From positions 1-64,000 of the forward strand of contig NZ_JBHYHC010000027.1 in assembly GCF_042738955.1 (NCBI RefSeq): a stretch of DNA of 64,000 nucleotides, in the 5' to 3' direction. Below are positions 18,703-27,074 of this stretch, piece by piece. Origin of the DNA: Umezawaea sp042738955. Its GTDB lineage: Bacteria > Actinomycetota > Actinomycetes > Mycobacteriales > Pseudonocardiaceae. Below the pieces are notes generated by a model. That model was not told where the DNA came from, did no database searches, and was given only the letters and a program-made list of their open reading frames with translations. Both the position numbers and the translations under genes were made by a program. Each line of letters opens with the position of its first letter. Position 1 is the first letter of the stretch.

Positions 18703-19821
18703 ATGCTGAAACGACTGCTCCCCTTGTCCCTGGCCACTTTCGCGGTCGGCACCGACGGGTTCGTCATCGCGGGCCTGCTCCCCGCGATCTCGGCCGACCT
18801 CCACGTGAGCGTCCCCGCCGCGGGCCAGCTCGTGACCGCGTTCGCCCTGACCTTCGCCGTGGCCGCGCCCGTGCTGGGCTGGGCGACCAGCTCGTTCGAC
18901 CGCCGCTCGGCACTGCTGCTCGCGCTGACCGTGTTCGTCATCGGCAACGCCGCCACCGCACTCAGCGACGACTACACCGCCGTGCTGCTGGCACGCGTGC
19001 TAACAGCCGTCGGCGCGGGCATCATCACCTCCACCGCCTCCAGCACCGCGGCGGCGATCTCCCCACCGGAACGACGCGGCCGTGCACTGGTGTTCGTCCT
19101 GGGTGGACTCTCCTTGTCCACCGCGCTCGGCCTCCCCCTGGGCACGCTGATCGGCCGCGACGACTGGCACCTCACGCTGTGGGCGGTCGCCGCACTCGGC
19201 TCGGTCGCGGCCATCGGCGTAGCACTCGGCCTACCGAAGATCACTCTGCCCGCGACAACCCTCCGAGCCCGCCTCGCCCCACTGCGGCAAAGCCGGGTCT
19301 TGGTCGTGCTGCTGGTGACGTCGCTGTCGATGGCGGCCCCGTACGTGCTCTACACCTACATCGGCGAGGCGACCACGACCGCCACCGGCGGCAAGTCGGG
19401 AACACTCACCGTGGTCCTGCTCATCTGGGGCATCGGAGCCCTCACCGGCAACCTGCTCGCGGGCAGACTGGTGGACCGTTTCCCGCCGTCCACGGTCGTC
19501 GCGATCGCACTGACCAGCCTCACCGCCCTACTGGCCCTGAGCCCGCTCGTGATCGGCAACCTCACCACGACCACCGTTTGAGCCCTGCTCTGGGGCATCG
19601 CGGTCGGAATGCCGACCGTGGCACAACAACAACGCCTGATCACCTTCGCCCCAGCGTCCTCACCGGTACTGCTAGGCCTCAACTCGTCGGCGATCTACCT
19701 GGGCATCGCCGCGGGCGGCGCACTGGGCGGCCTCGCCCAACACTGGCTCCCCGCCTCAACCCTGGGCCTCCCCGCAGCCGCACTCACTTTGATCGCATTG
19801 CCGTTGGCACAAAACAGGTGA
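18703..19821 (+). pseudogene. MFS transporter interrupted by an in-frame TGA
   Basis: A DHA1-type exporter whose frame reads through twelve-helix-like hydrophobic sequence (MLKRLLPLSLATFAVGTDGF start, GLSLSTALGLPLG motif-C-like segment). It stops at a TGA at 19579-19581. The same frame then continues for 79 more codons (ALLWGIAVGMPTVAQQQ ... ALPLAQNR) to the true stop at 19821. The expected residue at the break is Trp (TTTV-W-ALLWG), so one TGG to TGA change explains it. Without read-through the product would be 292 aa and would lack the last two or three helices. It pairs with the divergent ArsR gene. Its sequence also has somewhat more A/T-rich codons than nearby genes. Confidence 0.8.
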
Positions 19822-19824
19822 GCC

Positions 19825-20226
19825 TCATCCTCGAGCTCGCCGCAGCAAAGCAACTCCACCGGCACCTACAACAAGCGGATGGACAACCCTGACCCATCCA
19901 GCTTGACTGTCCAGGGACCGCAACAGTGCGTGAGACGTGCCAGCGCTGACCAGCACCGACTGCCGGGGCGCCAGAGCCGCCGCGTTGACGACTTCATGCA
20001 GGTCAGCAGCGACATAGGACGAGTTCTCCGAAGTGGGGAGAACAACACTCACCACCACAGATCGCTCCTCCATGACGACGAAGTAGCCGAAGCCTTCACC
20101 GTCATATCGGACGCATGGAATCCGCCGATCGCCGACAGCCTGCTCACTGGCCCCAAGTTCGTCGACAAGAAAGCGAAACCTGGCAATGACTTCTTCACGA
20201 AATGATATGCGCGGCTTTTTACTCAT
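19825..20226 (-). CDS. hypothetical protein, 133 aa
   Basis: I do not recognise this protein. It starts MSKKPRISFREEVIARFRFLVDELG, then has alternating beta-strand-like segments (CVRYDGEGFGYFVVMEERSVVVSVVLP) and a helical C-terminal part, with no signal peptide and no membrane segment. The size and alpha-beta pattern resemble small immunity or DUF proteins, but nothing here proves that. The stop lies three bases after the end of the MFS pseudogene, so the two are convergent. Start assigned at the ATG 20226. Confidence 0.6.
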   Translation of the reverse strand: MSKKPRISFREEVIARFRFLVDELGASEQAVGDRRIPCVRYDGEGFGYFVVMEERSVVVSVVLPTSENSSYVAADLHEVVNAAALAPRQSVLVSAGTSHALLRSLDSQAGWVRVVHPLVVGAGGVALLRRARG

Positions 20227-20374
20227 CCCGACACGCTCCCCCGACTCAGTGCGTTCGCCGTTTTCGATCGCATCGTCGACAAACCTTTGTTGCGCGTCAA
20301 GTTCCAGCTGCCCGGCCCCTTGGGCCCAAGGTGAACGAACACTCCCGCCTAGCCGAGCGGCTCGGGCGGGCCCG

Positions 20375-21349
20375 CTACGGGTTCTCGTCGTGGAGCAGGG
20401 TGAGCAGGGTCGTGCCGCGGTCTGTCAGGCGGTAGAGGACGTGGCGGCCGGAGCGGGTGCGGGTTGCGATGCCTGATTTGCGGAGGACTGCCAGGTGGGC
20501 GCTGATCGTGCCCAGGGAGAGGTTCAGGGTGGTGGCCAGGGTGCTGCTCGTGGTGGGGGTGGTGAGTTCTCTGGCGATTCGGGCCCTTCCTGGTCCTAAA
20601 AGGACGGAGAGAGGGTCTGTGGAGGTGGAGTGAGAGTGGGTGGCGGGGCCGCGGGCGGGGTAGACGAAGGCGTAGCGGGGTGGGTGTTCGCAGGTCCAGA
20701 AGCCCTGTCTGGTGGTGTAGGGGACGAAGGTCAGGCCGTTGTCGCCGATCGGGACGTCCTGCCAGTCGCCGTGGTTGAAGCGGATCGCGTCCGGGGCCAC
20801 CCAGGTCGACCGGCGGGTCATGCCGGTGACGGCCTTCTGCCATCCGTGGGCGGCCACCAGGTCCGCGCGGTAGGTGATCTCGCGGTCGATGACCGCTTGT
20901 CTGCGTGGCCAGTCGGGTTCGACGAAGCGGTGCCAGCCCTCTTCCAGCACGGCGGCGATGTGGGAGGCCGCGCCTGTGGTGGGGAGCCAGGAGGTGTCCG
21001 AACGGTGGGAGGCGGCGACGGCGTCGTCGATGGTCGCGCGCACTTGGGTGTCGGAGAACGCGGCGACATCGGCCAACTCGTCCGCGAAGCGGGTTTCCCG
21101 GCCGCCCGCGGGTGGGACGGCGACCACGTCGGGGAACCACTTCGTCGTGGCGACGAGGCCGAGCAGACCTGCCGCGACGGTGTTCCCGGCCAGCCAAGCG
21201 CGGTAGGCCGACGGGGTCTGGCGCACCGGCAGCCACGGGTCGGTGGTGGACCGGTGGAGCGCGATGAGCGTGCCCACGGTCTCGGCCAGCGGTGACACCG
21301 CGAAGTGGGAGCGCGCCACACCGGTGGAGGTCAGGCGGAGCAGGGTCAT
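20375..21349 (-). CDS. winged-helix transcriptional regulator (ArsR-like HTH at C-terminus, DUF5937 type)
   Basis: A 324-aa regulator with an unusual order. A long N-terminal sensor-like region (MTLLRLTSTGVARSHFAVSP, ETVGTLIALH) precedes a C-terminal ArsR-type winged helix from about residue 250: ARIARELTTPTTSSTLATTLNLSLGTISAHLAVLRKSG, with wing ATRTRSGRHVLYRLTDRG. This architecture is known from actinobacterial ArsR/DUF5937 proteins. The start ATG at 21349 has only a weak ribosome site. The gene diverges from an MFS exporter 60 bp away, which is its probable target. Confidence 0.82.
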   Translation of the reverse strand: MTLLRLTSTGVARSHFAVSPLAETVGTLIALHRSTTDPWLPVRQTPSAYRAWLAGNTVAAGLLGLVATTKWFPDVVAVPPAGGRETRFADELADVAAFSDTQVRATIDDAVAASHRSDTSWLPTTGAASHIAAVLEEGWHRFVEPDWPRRQAVIDREITYRADLVAAHGWQKAVTGMTRRSTWVAPDAIRFNHGDWQDVPIGDNGLTFVPYTTRQGFWTCEHPPRYAFVYPARGPATHSHSTSTDPLSVLLGPGRARIARELTTPTTSSTLATTLNLSLGTISAHLAVLRKSGIATRTRSGRHVLYRLTDRGTTLLTLLHDENP

Positions 21350-21409
21350 CGTTGCGCCTTTTGTCGCAAAGCTGGAGGGCTCGACGCTAACACCGCCATC
21401 CTCGGGCCC

Positions 21410-22597
21410 GTGATCATCGCCCCTCCCTTCCGAGTCTTCCTGGCCGCCCGTTCCGTGTCCCTGCTCGGTTCCTCGATGTCCTCGGTCGCGTTGGCGCTGG
21501 GCGTCCTCGGCGCGACCGGGCGGGCCACCGACCTCGGCGTCGTGATGGCCGCTGGGATCGGTCCCCAGCTGGTCGTGCTGCTCGTCGGCGGCGCGGCGGC
21601 CGACCGGTTCTCCCGCAAGACGCTCCTGGTCCACGCGAACCTCGGCGCGGGCCTCACCCAGGCCGGGGTGGCCGTGGTCCTGCTCACCGGTGGGTTCGAC
21701 CTCCTGCTGGTCAGCCTGCTGGCGCTGGCCCACGGGGTGCTCGAGGCGTTCGCCTCACCCGCGCTGCGCGGGATCGTGCCCGAACTCGTCGCCCCGGCGG
21801 ACCTGCACCGCGCCAACGCCGCCCTGTCGTTGAGCCGCAACACCACCCGGATCGCGGGTCCCGCGCTCGCCGGGGTCATCACCGCTGCCACGAACGGCGG
21901 GTGGGCCGTGGCGGCGGACGCGCTGAGCTTCCTGGTCGCCGCCGCGCTGCTGTCCCGGTTGCCGTCCACGGCACGGGTGAGCGGGGCACGGGGCAGCCTG
22001 CTGCCCGATATCCGCGCGGGCTGGCACGAGTTCCGGGCGATCCGGTGGATGTGGACGATGGCGCTGGCGTTCTTCGTCGTGAACCTCGCCAACGTCGGCC
22101 CGTGGCAGGTGCTCGGTCCGGCCCTCACCGCGCGCGACCACGGCGGGGCGGCGTGGGGGCTGGTCCTGAGCGTGCGCGCGGTCGGCATGGTGGCGACGGG
22201 CCTGCTGATGTACCGGCTCGCACCACGAAGGCCACTCCGGACCGGAGCCATGGCGTCGACGCTCGGCGCGCTCCCGTTGTTCGCGCTCGGCACCGGCGCC
22301 GACCTCCCGGTCCTGCTGGTGTGCGCCGTCCTCAGCGCCATCGGGTTCACCGTCTCCGGCGTCACCTGGGACACGGCGGTGCAGGGGAACATCCGCCCGG
22401 ACGTGCTCTCCCGCGTCTCCTCCTACGACGACCTGCTGTCGTTCGCCTCGATCCCCCTCGGCCTCCTGCTCGTCGGGCCCGCCGCGGAGCACTGGGGCGC
22501 GCGGACCGTCGCGCTCGTCGGCGGGATCGCCTTCGTCATCGCGTCCCTGGCTCCCCTGCTGACGCGGTCGGTTCGCGGCCTCACCGCGCTGAGGTGA
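21410..22597 (+). CDS. MFS transporter (EntS-like MFS_3 family)
   Basis: A 395-aa integral membrane protein with about 12 hydrophobic helices. It starts VIIAPPFRVFLAARSVSLLGSSMSSVALALGVL, has the loop 2-3 motif GGAAADRFSRKTLLV, and the helix 4-5 region LVAPADLHRANAALSLSRNTTRIAGPALAG that is typical of the EntS-like MFS_3 group. I use GTG at 21410, because upstream codons overlap the divergent regulator's promoter and do not resemble the family. No ribosome site is visible, so the mRNA may be leaderless. The last 17 bp overlap the 3' end of the convergent XRE gene. Substrate unknown; export is inferred from family. Confidence 0.83.
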   Translation: MIIAPPFRVFLAARSVSLLGSSMSSVALALGVLGATGRATDLGVVMAAGIGPQLVVLLVGGAAADRFSRKTLLVHANLGAGLTQAGVAVVLLTGGFDLLLVSLLALAHGVLEAFASPALRGIVPELVAPADLHRANAALSLSRNTTRIAGPALAGVITAATNGGWAVAADALSFLVAAALLSRLPSTARVSGARGSLLPDIRAGWHEFRAIRWMWTMALAFFVVNLANVGPWQVLGPALTARDHGGAAWGLVLSVRAVGMVATGLLMYRLAPRRPLRTGAMASTLGALPLFALGTGADLPVLLVCAVLSAIGFTVSGVTWDTAVQGNIRPDVLSRVSSYDDLLSFASIPLGLLLVGPAAEHWGARTVALVGGIAFVIASLAPLLTRSVRGLTALR

Positions 22598-23423
22598 CGC
22601 AGAGACCGTCCAACGCGGACCGGCTGTCCTCGTCCGCGCCGCGGTAGATCACCAGGAACTGGTCCGGGTCCTGAACGGGGACGAGGGTTTCGAACTCGAC
22701 CACGATCTCGCCCGCCACCGGGTGCCGCATCGTCTTGTGGCCGCGGCCGTTGACCTTGACGTCCCGCTCCGCCCACAGGCGCGCGAACTCCTCGTCGCCC
22801 GTCACGCACTCGGTGATGAGGTCGGCCAACTCCCGGTCCTCCGGGTGGGCGGCCCACGCGGTGCGCAGGTGGGCGATGCCGTCGCGCACGACGCGGTCGC
22901 GGTCGACGTACAGCTCGCGGACCCGCAGGTGCAGCAGGCACAGGCGGATCGCGTTGCGCTCGCGCGGTGGCAGGGTGTCGAAGTCCAGCAGCACCCTCGT
23001 CATCTCCGTGTTCCACGCCAGCAGGTCGAAGCGGTGGTTCAGCACCATGGCGGGTCGCGGCGACAGGTCGTCGAGCAGGCGGACCAGCGACGGTGACGCC
23101 GTGGTCGCGGCCTTGCCATCGGCGTGGGGGCGGTGCCGGAGCAGGCCGAAGAGGTAGGCGCGTTCGTCCGGGGGCAGGCGCAGCGCACCCGCCAGGGCCT
23201 CCACCACGTCCACCGAGGGCCGCAGGCCGCGTGCCTGTTCCAGCCGCACGACGTAGTCGACGCTGACCCCGGCCAGTTCGGCGACCTCTTCCCGGCGCAA
23301 CCCCGGCGTTCTCCGGGACTTCCGGCTCGACGGGAGGCCGAAGTCCCGCGGGTCCAGGCGTTCCCGCCTGCTCCGCAGGAACGCGGCCAGCTCCCGCGTC
23401 ACGTCCACTGCGTCGGTGATCAT
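22581..23423 (-). CDS. XRE-family regulator with MmyB-like C-terminal ligand domain
   Basis: A 280-aa regulator. Residues 10-80 carry the helix-turn-helix with the family signature (LAAFLRSRRERLDPRDFGLP, then RRTPGLRREEVAELAGVSVDYVVRLEQARG). The rest is the MmyB-like ligand-binding domain: LFGLLRH, MVLNHRFDLLAWNTEMTRVL, and the conserved HPVAGEIVVEFETLVPVQDPDQFLVIY near the end. This group commonly controls a divergent oxidoreductase, and here the neighbour is an aldo/keto reductase starting 116 bp away, with a dyad between them. Start ATG at 23423; a GTG at codon 8 is an alternative. Confidence 0.88.
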   Translation of the reverse strand: MITDAVDVTRELAAFLRSRRERLDPRDFGLPSSRKSRRTPGLRREEVAELAGVSVDYVVRLEQARGLRPSVDVVEALAGALRLPPDERAYLFGLLRHRPHADGKAATTASPSLVRLLDDLSPRPAMVLNHRFDLLAWNTEMTRVLLDFDTLPPRERNAIRLCLLHLRVRELYVDRDRVVRDGIAHLRTAWAAHPEDRELADLITECVTGDEEFARLWAERDVKVNGRGHKTMRHPVAGEIVVEFETLVPVQDPDQFLVIYRGADEDSRSALDGLCVTSAR

Positions 23424-23432
23424 GGAAGGTTC

Positions 23433-23456
23433 AACAGCCGGGGTAGGACGGCTGTT
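23433..23456. promoter_or_regulatory. dyad between XRE regulator and aldo/keto reductase
   Basis: AACAGCCG and CGGCTGTT form perfect 8-bp arms around an 8-nt centre. It sits 10 bp from the regulator start and about 80 bp from the reductase start, a sensible place for the regulator to bind. Confidence 0.45.
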
Positions 23457-23539
23457 CCCAGGAAGTGCTTTCCCTTATCCCCCGCCCGCGCCGGTCGCAG
23501 GCTGGTGCCCGTCCACGACCACGAGCACGGGAGAACACG

Positions 23540-24586
23540 ATGGCGCTCACCCTCGACACCTACCGGCTGCTAGGCCGTTCCGGGCTGCGGGTCTCGCCGC
23601 TGGCACTGGGCACGGCGACCTTCGGCAACGAGTGGGGCTGGGGCTCCGAGCCGGACGACGCGCGCACGCTGTTCGAGACCTACGTGGAGCGCGGCGGCAA
23701 CTTCGTCGACACCGCCGCCTCCTACGGCGGCTCCGAACGGCTGCTGGGCGACCTCACCCGCGGCAGGCGCGAGGGCCTGGTGCTGGCGACGAAGTACTCC
23801 ACCCTGCGCACGCCCGGCGACCCGAACTCCGGCGGCTCCCACCGCAAGAACCTGGTCGCGTCCGTGGAGCACAGCCTGCGCGCGCTCGACACCGACTACC
23901 TGGACCTGCTGTACGTGCACGTGTGGGACGCCGCGACACCGGGCGAGGAGGTCCTGCGCGGCATGGACGACCTGGTCCGGCAGGGCAAGGTCCTGTACGT
24001 GGGGATGTCCAACGCCCCGGCGTGGGAGGTCTCCCGCCTCCAGGCGATCGCCGACCTGCGCGGCTGGTCACCGCTGGTGGCGTTGCAGATCGAGTACAGC
24101 CTCGTCAACCGGGCCGGGGAACGGGACCTGATCCCGATGGCCGAGAGCCTGGGGCTCGGGGTGCTCCCGTTCTCGCCGCTGGGCGGCGGGGTGCTGTCCG
24201 GCAAGTACACCCGCGCCGACCTGACCCCGTCGGGGGAACGCGGCCGCAAGAGCTTCAACGCCGGACTGGGCATGGTCACCGACCGCACGCTCGCCATCGC
24301 CGACGTCGTGCGCGAGGTCGCCGTCGAGGTGGACCGCATGCCCGCCCAGGTCGCGCTGGCGTGGAACCTGGGACGGCCCGGCGTGACGGCACCCGTCATC
24401 GGCGCCCGTACACCCGAGCAGTTGCGGGGAAACCTGGACGCCCTGACGCTCGACCTGACCGACGACCAGACGGCCCGCCTCGACGCGGCCAGCGCCCTCG
24501 ACCTCGGCTACCCGCACGACGTGCTCACCGGCGACCACCTCCGCGCGGTGATGTCGGGCGACCTCACGGTCGAGAGCCGCCGCTGA
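23540..24586 (+). CDS. aldo/keto reductase
   Basis: A 348-aa NADPH-dependent TIM-barrel reductase. The catalytic tetrad can be followed: Asp and Tyr in NFVDTAASYGGSE, Lys in LATKYST, His in DLLYVHVWD. The cofactor-binding C-terminal part is also present (LPFSPLGGGVLSGKY and TAPVIGARTPEQLRGNLDAL). The ATG at 23540 follows GGGAGAA at good spacing. The length is normal for the family. Substrate is unknown. Its divergent XRE/MmyB regulator suggests induction by a small organic molecule. Confidence 0.9.
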   Translation: MALTLDTYRLLGRSGLRVSPLALGTATFGNEWGWGSEPDDARTLFETYVERGGNFVDTAASYGGSERLLGDLTRGRREGLVLATKYSTLRTPGDPNSGGSHRKNLVASVEHSLRALDTDYLDLLYVHVWDAATPGEEVLRGMDDLVRQGKVLYVGMSNAPAWEVSRLQAIADLRGWSPLVALQIEYSLVNRAGERDLIPMAESLGLGVLPFSPLGGGVLSGKYTRADLTPSGERGRKSFNAGLGMVTDRTLAIADVVREVAVEVDRMPAQVALAWNLGRPGVTAPVIGARTPEQLRGNLDALTLDLTDDQTARLDAASALDLGYPHDVLTGDHLRAVMSGDLTVESRR

Positions 24587-24590
24587 CCGG

Positions 24591-25169
24591 TCAGAGCACG
24601 GCGAGGCGGTCCACCAGCAGTTCCGTCCGCCGCTCGGCGTCTCCCGGAGGCAGCCGTCCGGCGCGGGTCAGGGTCGCCAGGCCGTGCAGGGCCGCCCAGA
24701 ACACCTCGGTGAACAGTCCTGGGTGGACGCCGTCGCCCGCGACCTCCCCCAGGCATTCCAGCAGGGCGGCGAAGGCGTCCTTCAGGGGTTCCGGGGTGGC
24801 TTCCTCGGCGAACGCCAGACCGCCGTCGAGCTGGAACATGGCGTCGTAGACCGCCGGGTTGCGCGTGGCGAAGTCGAGGTAGGCGCGGGCCAGCGCGGTG
24901 ACCCGCGCTCGTGGGCCGTCCGCGGCGGCGGTCGAGGCCCTCAGCGCCACGGCCATCTCGGCCGCGCCTTGGATGGCGACGGCGCCGATGATCTCGCGTT
25001 TGCCGCGGAAGTGGCTGTAGAGGACGGGTTGGCTGTACTCGATGCGCTCGGCGAGCCGTCGGGTGGTGACCGCGTCCCACCCCTGCCGCTCCGCGAGTTC
25101 ACGGGCCGTCGCGACGATGAGGCGTTCGCGGTCCGCCCGGTCGCGCTCCTTGCGTTCCTGTACCGACAC
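24591..25169 (-). CDS. TetR-family transcriptional regulator
   Basis: A 192-aa repressor with a basic lead (SVQERKERDRADRERLI), the TetR helix-turn-helix (ELAERQGWDAVTTRRLAERIEYSQPVLYSHFRGKREIIG), and a TetR_C-type helical ligand domain (YLDFATRNPAVYDAMFQ ... EVFWAALHGLATLTRAGRL). Start is GTG at 25169. It diverges from a DUF1772 gene 91 bp away, with two palindromes in between, so autorepression and control of that gene are expected. It is convergent with the aldo/keto reductase, 4 bp apart. Confidence 0.88.
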   Translation of the reverse strand: MSVQERKERDRADRERLIVATARELAERQGWDAVTTRRLAERIEYSQPVLYSHFRGKREIIGAVAIQGAAEMAVALRASTAAADGPRARVTALARAYLDFATRNPAVYDAMFQLDGGLAFAEEATPEPLKDAFAALLECLGEVAGDGVHPGLFTEVFWAALHGLATLTRAGRLPPGDAERRTELLVDRLAVL

Positions 25170-25178
25170 GGGTCGATC

Positions 25179-25242
25179 CTAGCACTGCTAGACAAGAGAG
25201 CGGCAGTAGCGCTAGCGTTGCAACATCACCTGTCAACGCTAG
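25179..25242. promoter_or_regulatory. TetR operator region: two dyads sharing a CTAG-centred core
   Basis: CTAGCACTGCTAG at 25179-25191 is a perfect palindrome around one base. A second dyad, CTAGCGTTG (25212-25220) with CAACGCTAG (25234-25242), has perfect 9-bp arms. Both sites end in GCTAGACAA on the plus strand. They span the whole TetR/DUF1772 intergenic region. Confidence 0.6.
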
Positions 25243-25260
25243 ACAACTGGAGCGGTCCCC

Positions 25261-25707
25261 ATGCTCAACGCACTCGAGGTGCTCACCACCGTCGTCGTCG
25301 GCGTGATGGTGGGGGTGGAGTTCTCCGTCGCCTTCGTCATCAACCCGATCCTCGACAAGCTCCCGGACGACAGCTACCTCAGCGGCCGTGCCCACGGCGG
25401 CCGGATGCTCGGCGCCGTGATGCCGGTCTGGTACATCGGCTCGCTCGTCCTCGCCGCGGTCTGGGCCGTCGCGGGCTGGAACGACGGCGGCGCGGGGCTC
25501 GTCGTCACCGCGGCCGGGCTGCTGGTCGTCAGCGTGGTCATGTCGATCCTGCTGCTCGTCCCCATCAACAACCGCACCAAGAACTGGACCCCCGAGACCC
25601 GGCCCGCCGACTGGAAGGAGCAGATGAACCGGTGGGACCGCTTCCACTACGTCCGCGTCGCCGTGATCATCGCCGCCTTCGCCCTGCTGGTCGCCGCCCG
25701 CTCTTGA
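25261..25707 (+). CDS. DUF1772 membrane protein (anthrone-oxygenase-like)
   Basis: A 148-aa protein with four predicted membrane helices (LEVLTTVVVGVMVGVEFSVAF; MLGAVMPVWYIGSLVLAAVWAV; GLVVTAAGLLVVSVVMSILLLV; VRVAVIIAAFALLVAA). Between helices 3 and 4 is the DUF1772 signature PINNRTKNWTP and a WDRFHYVRV segment. Some family members are anthrone oxygenases; most are uncharacterised. ATG at 25261 follows GGAG. It is the probable target of the divergent TetR repressor. Confidence 0.82.
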   Translation: MLNALEVLTTVVVGVMVGVEFSVAFVINPILDKLPDDSYLSGRAHGGRMLGAVMPVWYIGSLVLAAVWAVAGWNDGGAGLVVTAAGLLVVSVVMSILLLVPINNRTKNWTPETRPADWKEQMNRWDRFHYVRVAVIIAAFALLVAARS

Positions 25708-25767
25708 GGAACGACCGCCGCGCCCGGCACGTCCGAGGACCGTGCCGCAGTCAGGGAGGGACCTTTC

Positions 25768-26547
25768 GTGACCGACGTGGTGAGGGGCTGGGAACTCGTC
25801 CGGGACGGCGACGTCGAGCACTACCGGAAGCGCATGGCCAACAACGTGGCGGTGCTCGCGACCTGGCACGGCGACCGCGGCACGGTGGAGGCGTGCGTCG
25901 AACCGCTCGGGATCGGGCGGACGCTGACCCGGAGCCGCACGGAGTTCCGCGACAGGGAGTCGTTCTGGACCGCCGCGCGGTGCGTGGTGGACCTGGCCGC
26001 GAACCTGCCCTCGCTGGGCGCGGGCGGTGAGAGCCCCGCCGACCCCGTCCTGTTCGGCGAGGTCGCCGGGCACGTCGAGGCCGAGCCCGGCTCGGGCGGC
26101 GCACCGGAGGCCGAGCTGACGTTCACCCTGGTCGAGGGCCGCCGGGTCACGCTGGTCCTGTCCGACGAGCAGGCGTTCGACCTGTGCTCGCGGATCACCG
26201 GGCTCGACAGCCGCGTGTGGTCCGAACAGCGCGAGGAGCGGGACTTCGGCGAGACTTCGGACGCCGAGGTGCCCGACGTCGGCGAGGTCGAGTCGGGCCC
26301 GGACACCGGCCACGACGTGGTCGTGCTCCTGGAAGCCCGGTTCGGGGTCACGGCGGACCACCTCATGGCGCACGTCGACTGGTCGGCCCTCATCGTCGTG
26401 GGCGAGCCCGCCGTGAGTTCACTGGTCGAGCGGGGCGAGGAGGTGCGCGCCGCGCTGGAGCCGCGGTGGTACCCGGTGGTGGTCGACCGGCCCGGCGAGC
26501 GGTGGGTGGTCCTGCGCCGCACCGGGCTGTTCTACGGCGAGGACTGA
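25768..26547 (+). CDS. hypothetical protein, 259 aa
   Basis: I do not recognise this gene. It is acidic and soluble, with no signal peptide or membrane segment. The first 130 residues look alpha-beta (WELVRDGDVEHYRKRMANNVAVLATWHGDRGTVE is a representative region). An Asp/Glu-rich linker follows (ERDFGETSDAEVPDVGEVESG), then a compact domain ending VVLRRTGLFYGED. The GTG start at 25768 follows GGGAGGG. It lies 60 bp after the DUF1772 gene on the same strand and could be read from the same promoter. Its 3' end overlaps the convergent gene by 16 bp. Confidence 0.6.
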   Translation: MTDVVRGWELVRDGDVEHYRKRMANNVAVLATWHGDRGTVEACVEPLGIGRTLTRSRTEFRDRESFWTAARCVVDLAANLPSLGAGGESPADPVLFGEVAGHVEAEPGSGGAPEAELTFTLVEGRRVTLVLSDEQAFDLCSRITGLDSRVWSEQREERDFGETSDAEVPDVGEVESGPDTGHDVVVLLEARFGVTADHLMAHVDWSALIVVGEPAVSSLVERGEEVRAALEPRWYPVVVDRPGERWVVLRRTGLFYGED

Positions 26548-27065
26548 ACGCGCGCGGTGTGCAGGATCGGGTGGCGCGCGAACGCGTCCACCAGCGCCTC
26601 CGGTCCCCCGAGGCTCGCGTGGTCGTCGTCCCACAGCACCGAGTAGAGCCACGAGCGGTCCGCCGGGAACACCAGGTTGGGCAGCGAGCCCTTCCAGAAC
26701 GCCCCCGGTCCCTCCCGCCGCCACGTGGCGGCCTGCCCGGGTCCGGCCTCGACCAGGACGTAGCTCCACCCCGCGTACAGCGTCACCACCGGCGCGTCGG
26801 GGAAGACGAGGTCGTCGGCCCCGGTGTCGAGGTAGCCCAGCCACCACGGCCGCGCCGCCCACCGGCTCAGCAGGGCGACGACCGTGCGGTCGTGCTCCTC
26901 CTGCGCCGCGTCGTCGGTGGGCAGCGGGATCGTGGCGTAGGCGTCGAACACCGGCGGAACGGCCGCCGCGATGGTGCGGCTCGCCCGCGTGCCGTCCACG
27001 ATCCACGCCACGTCGTCCTGCGTCCCGACGCGCCACGTGCCGCCGTCCTTGGTCCTGGTCACCAT
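26532..27065 (-). CDS. hypothetical protein, 177 aa, in TetR-MMPL operon
   Basis: Not recognised. It is a soluble, Trp-rich protein (14 Trp; WWLGYLDTG, AFWKGSLP and SWLYSVLWDDD are notable). The arrangement of short strands and acidic loops suggests a SUKH- or immunity-like fold at most, without a diagnostic motif. ATG at 27065 begins nine bases after the MMPL stop, in the same orientation, so it is likely the third gene of the TetR-MMPL operon. Confidence 0.6.
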   Translation of the reverse strand: MVTRTKDGGTWRVGTQDDVAWIVDGTRASRTIAAAVPPVFDAYATIPLPTDDAAQEEHDRTVVALLSRWAARPWWLGYLDTGADDLVFPDAPVVTLYAGWSYVLVEAGPGQAATWRREGPGAFWKGSLPNLVFPADRSWLYSVLWDDDHASLGGPEALVDAFARHPILHTARVQSSP

Positions 27066-27074
27066 CCCGCCAGG

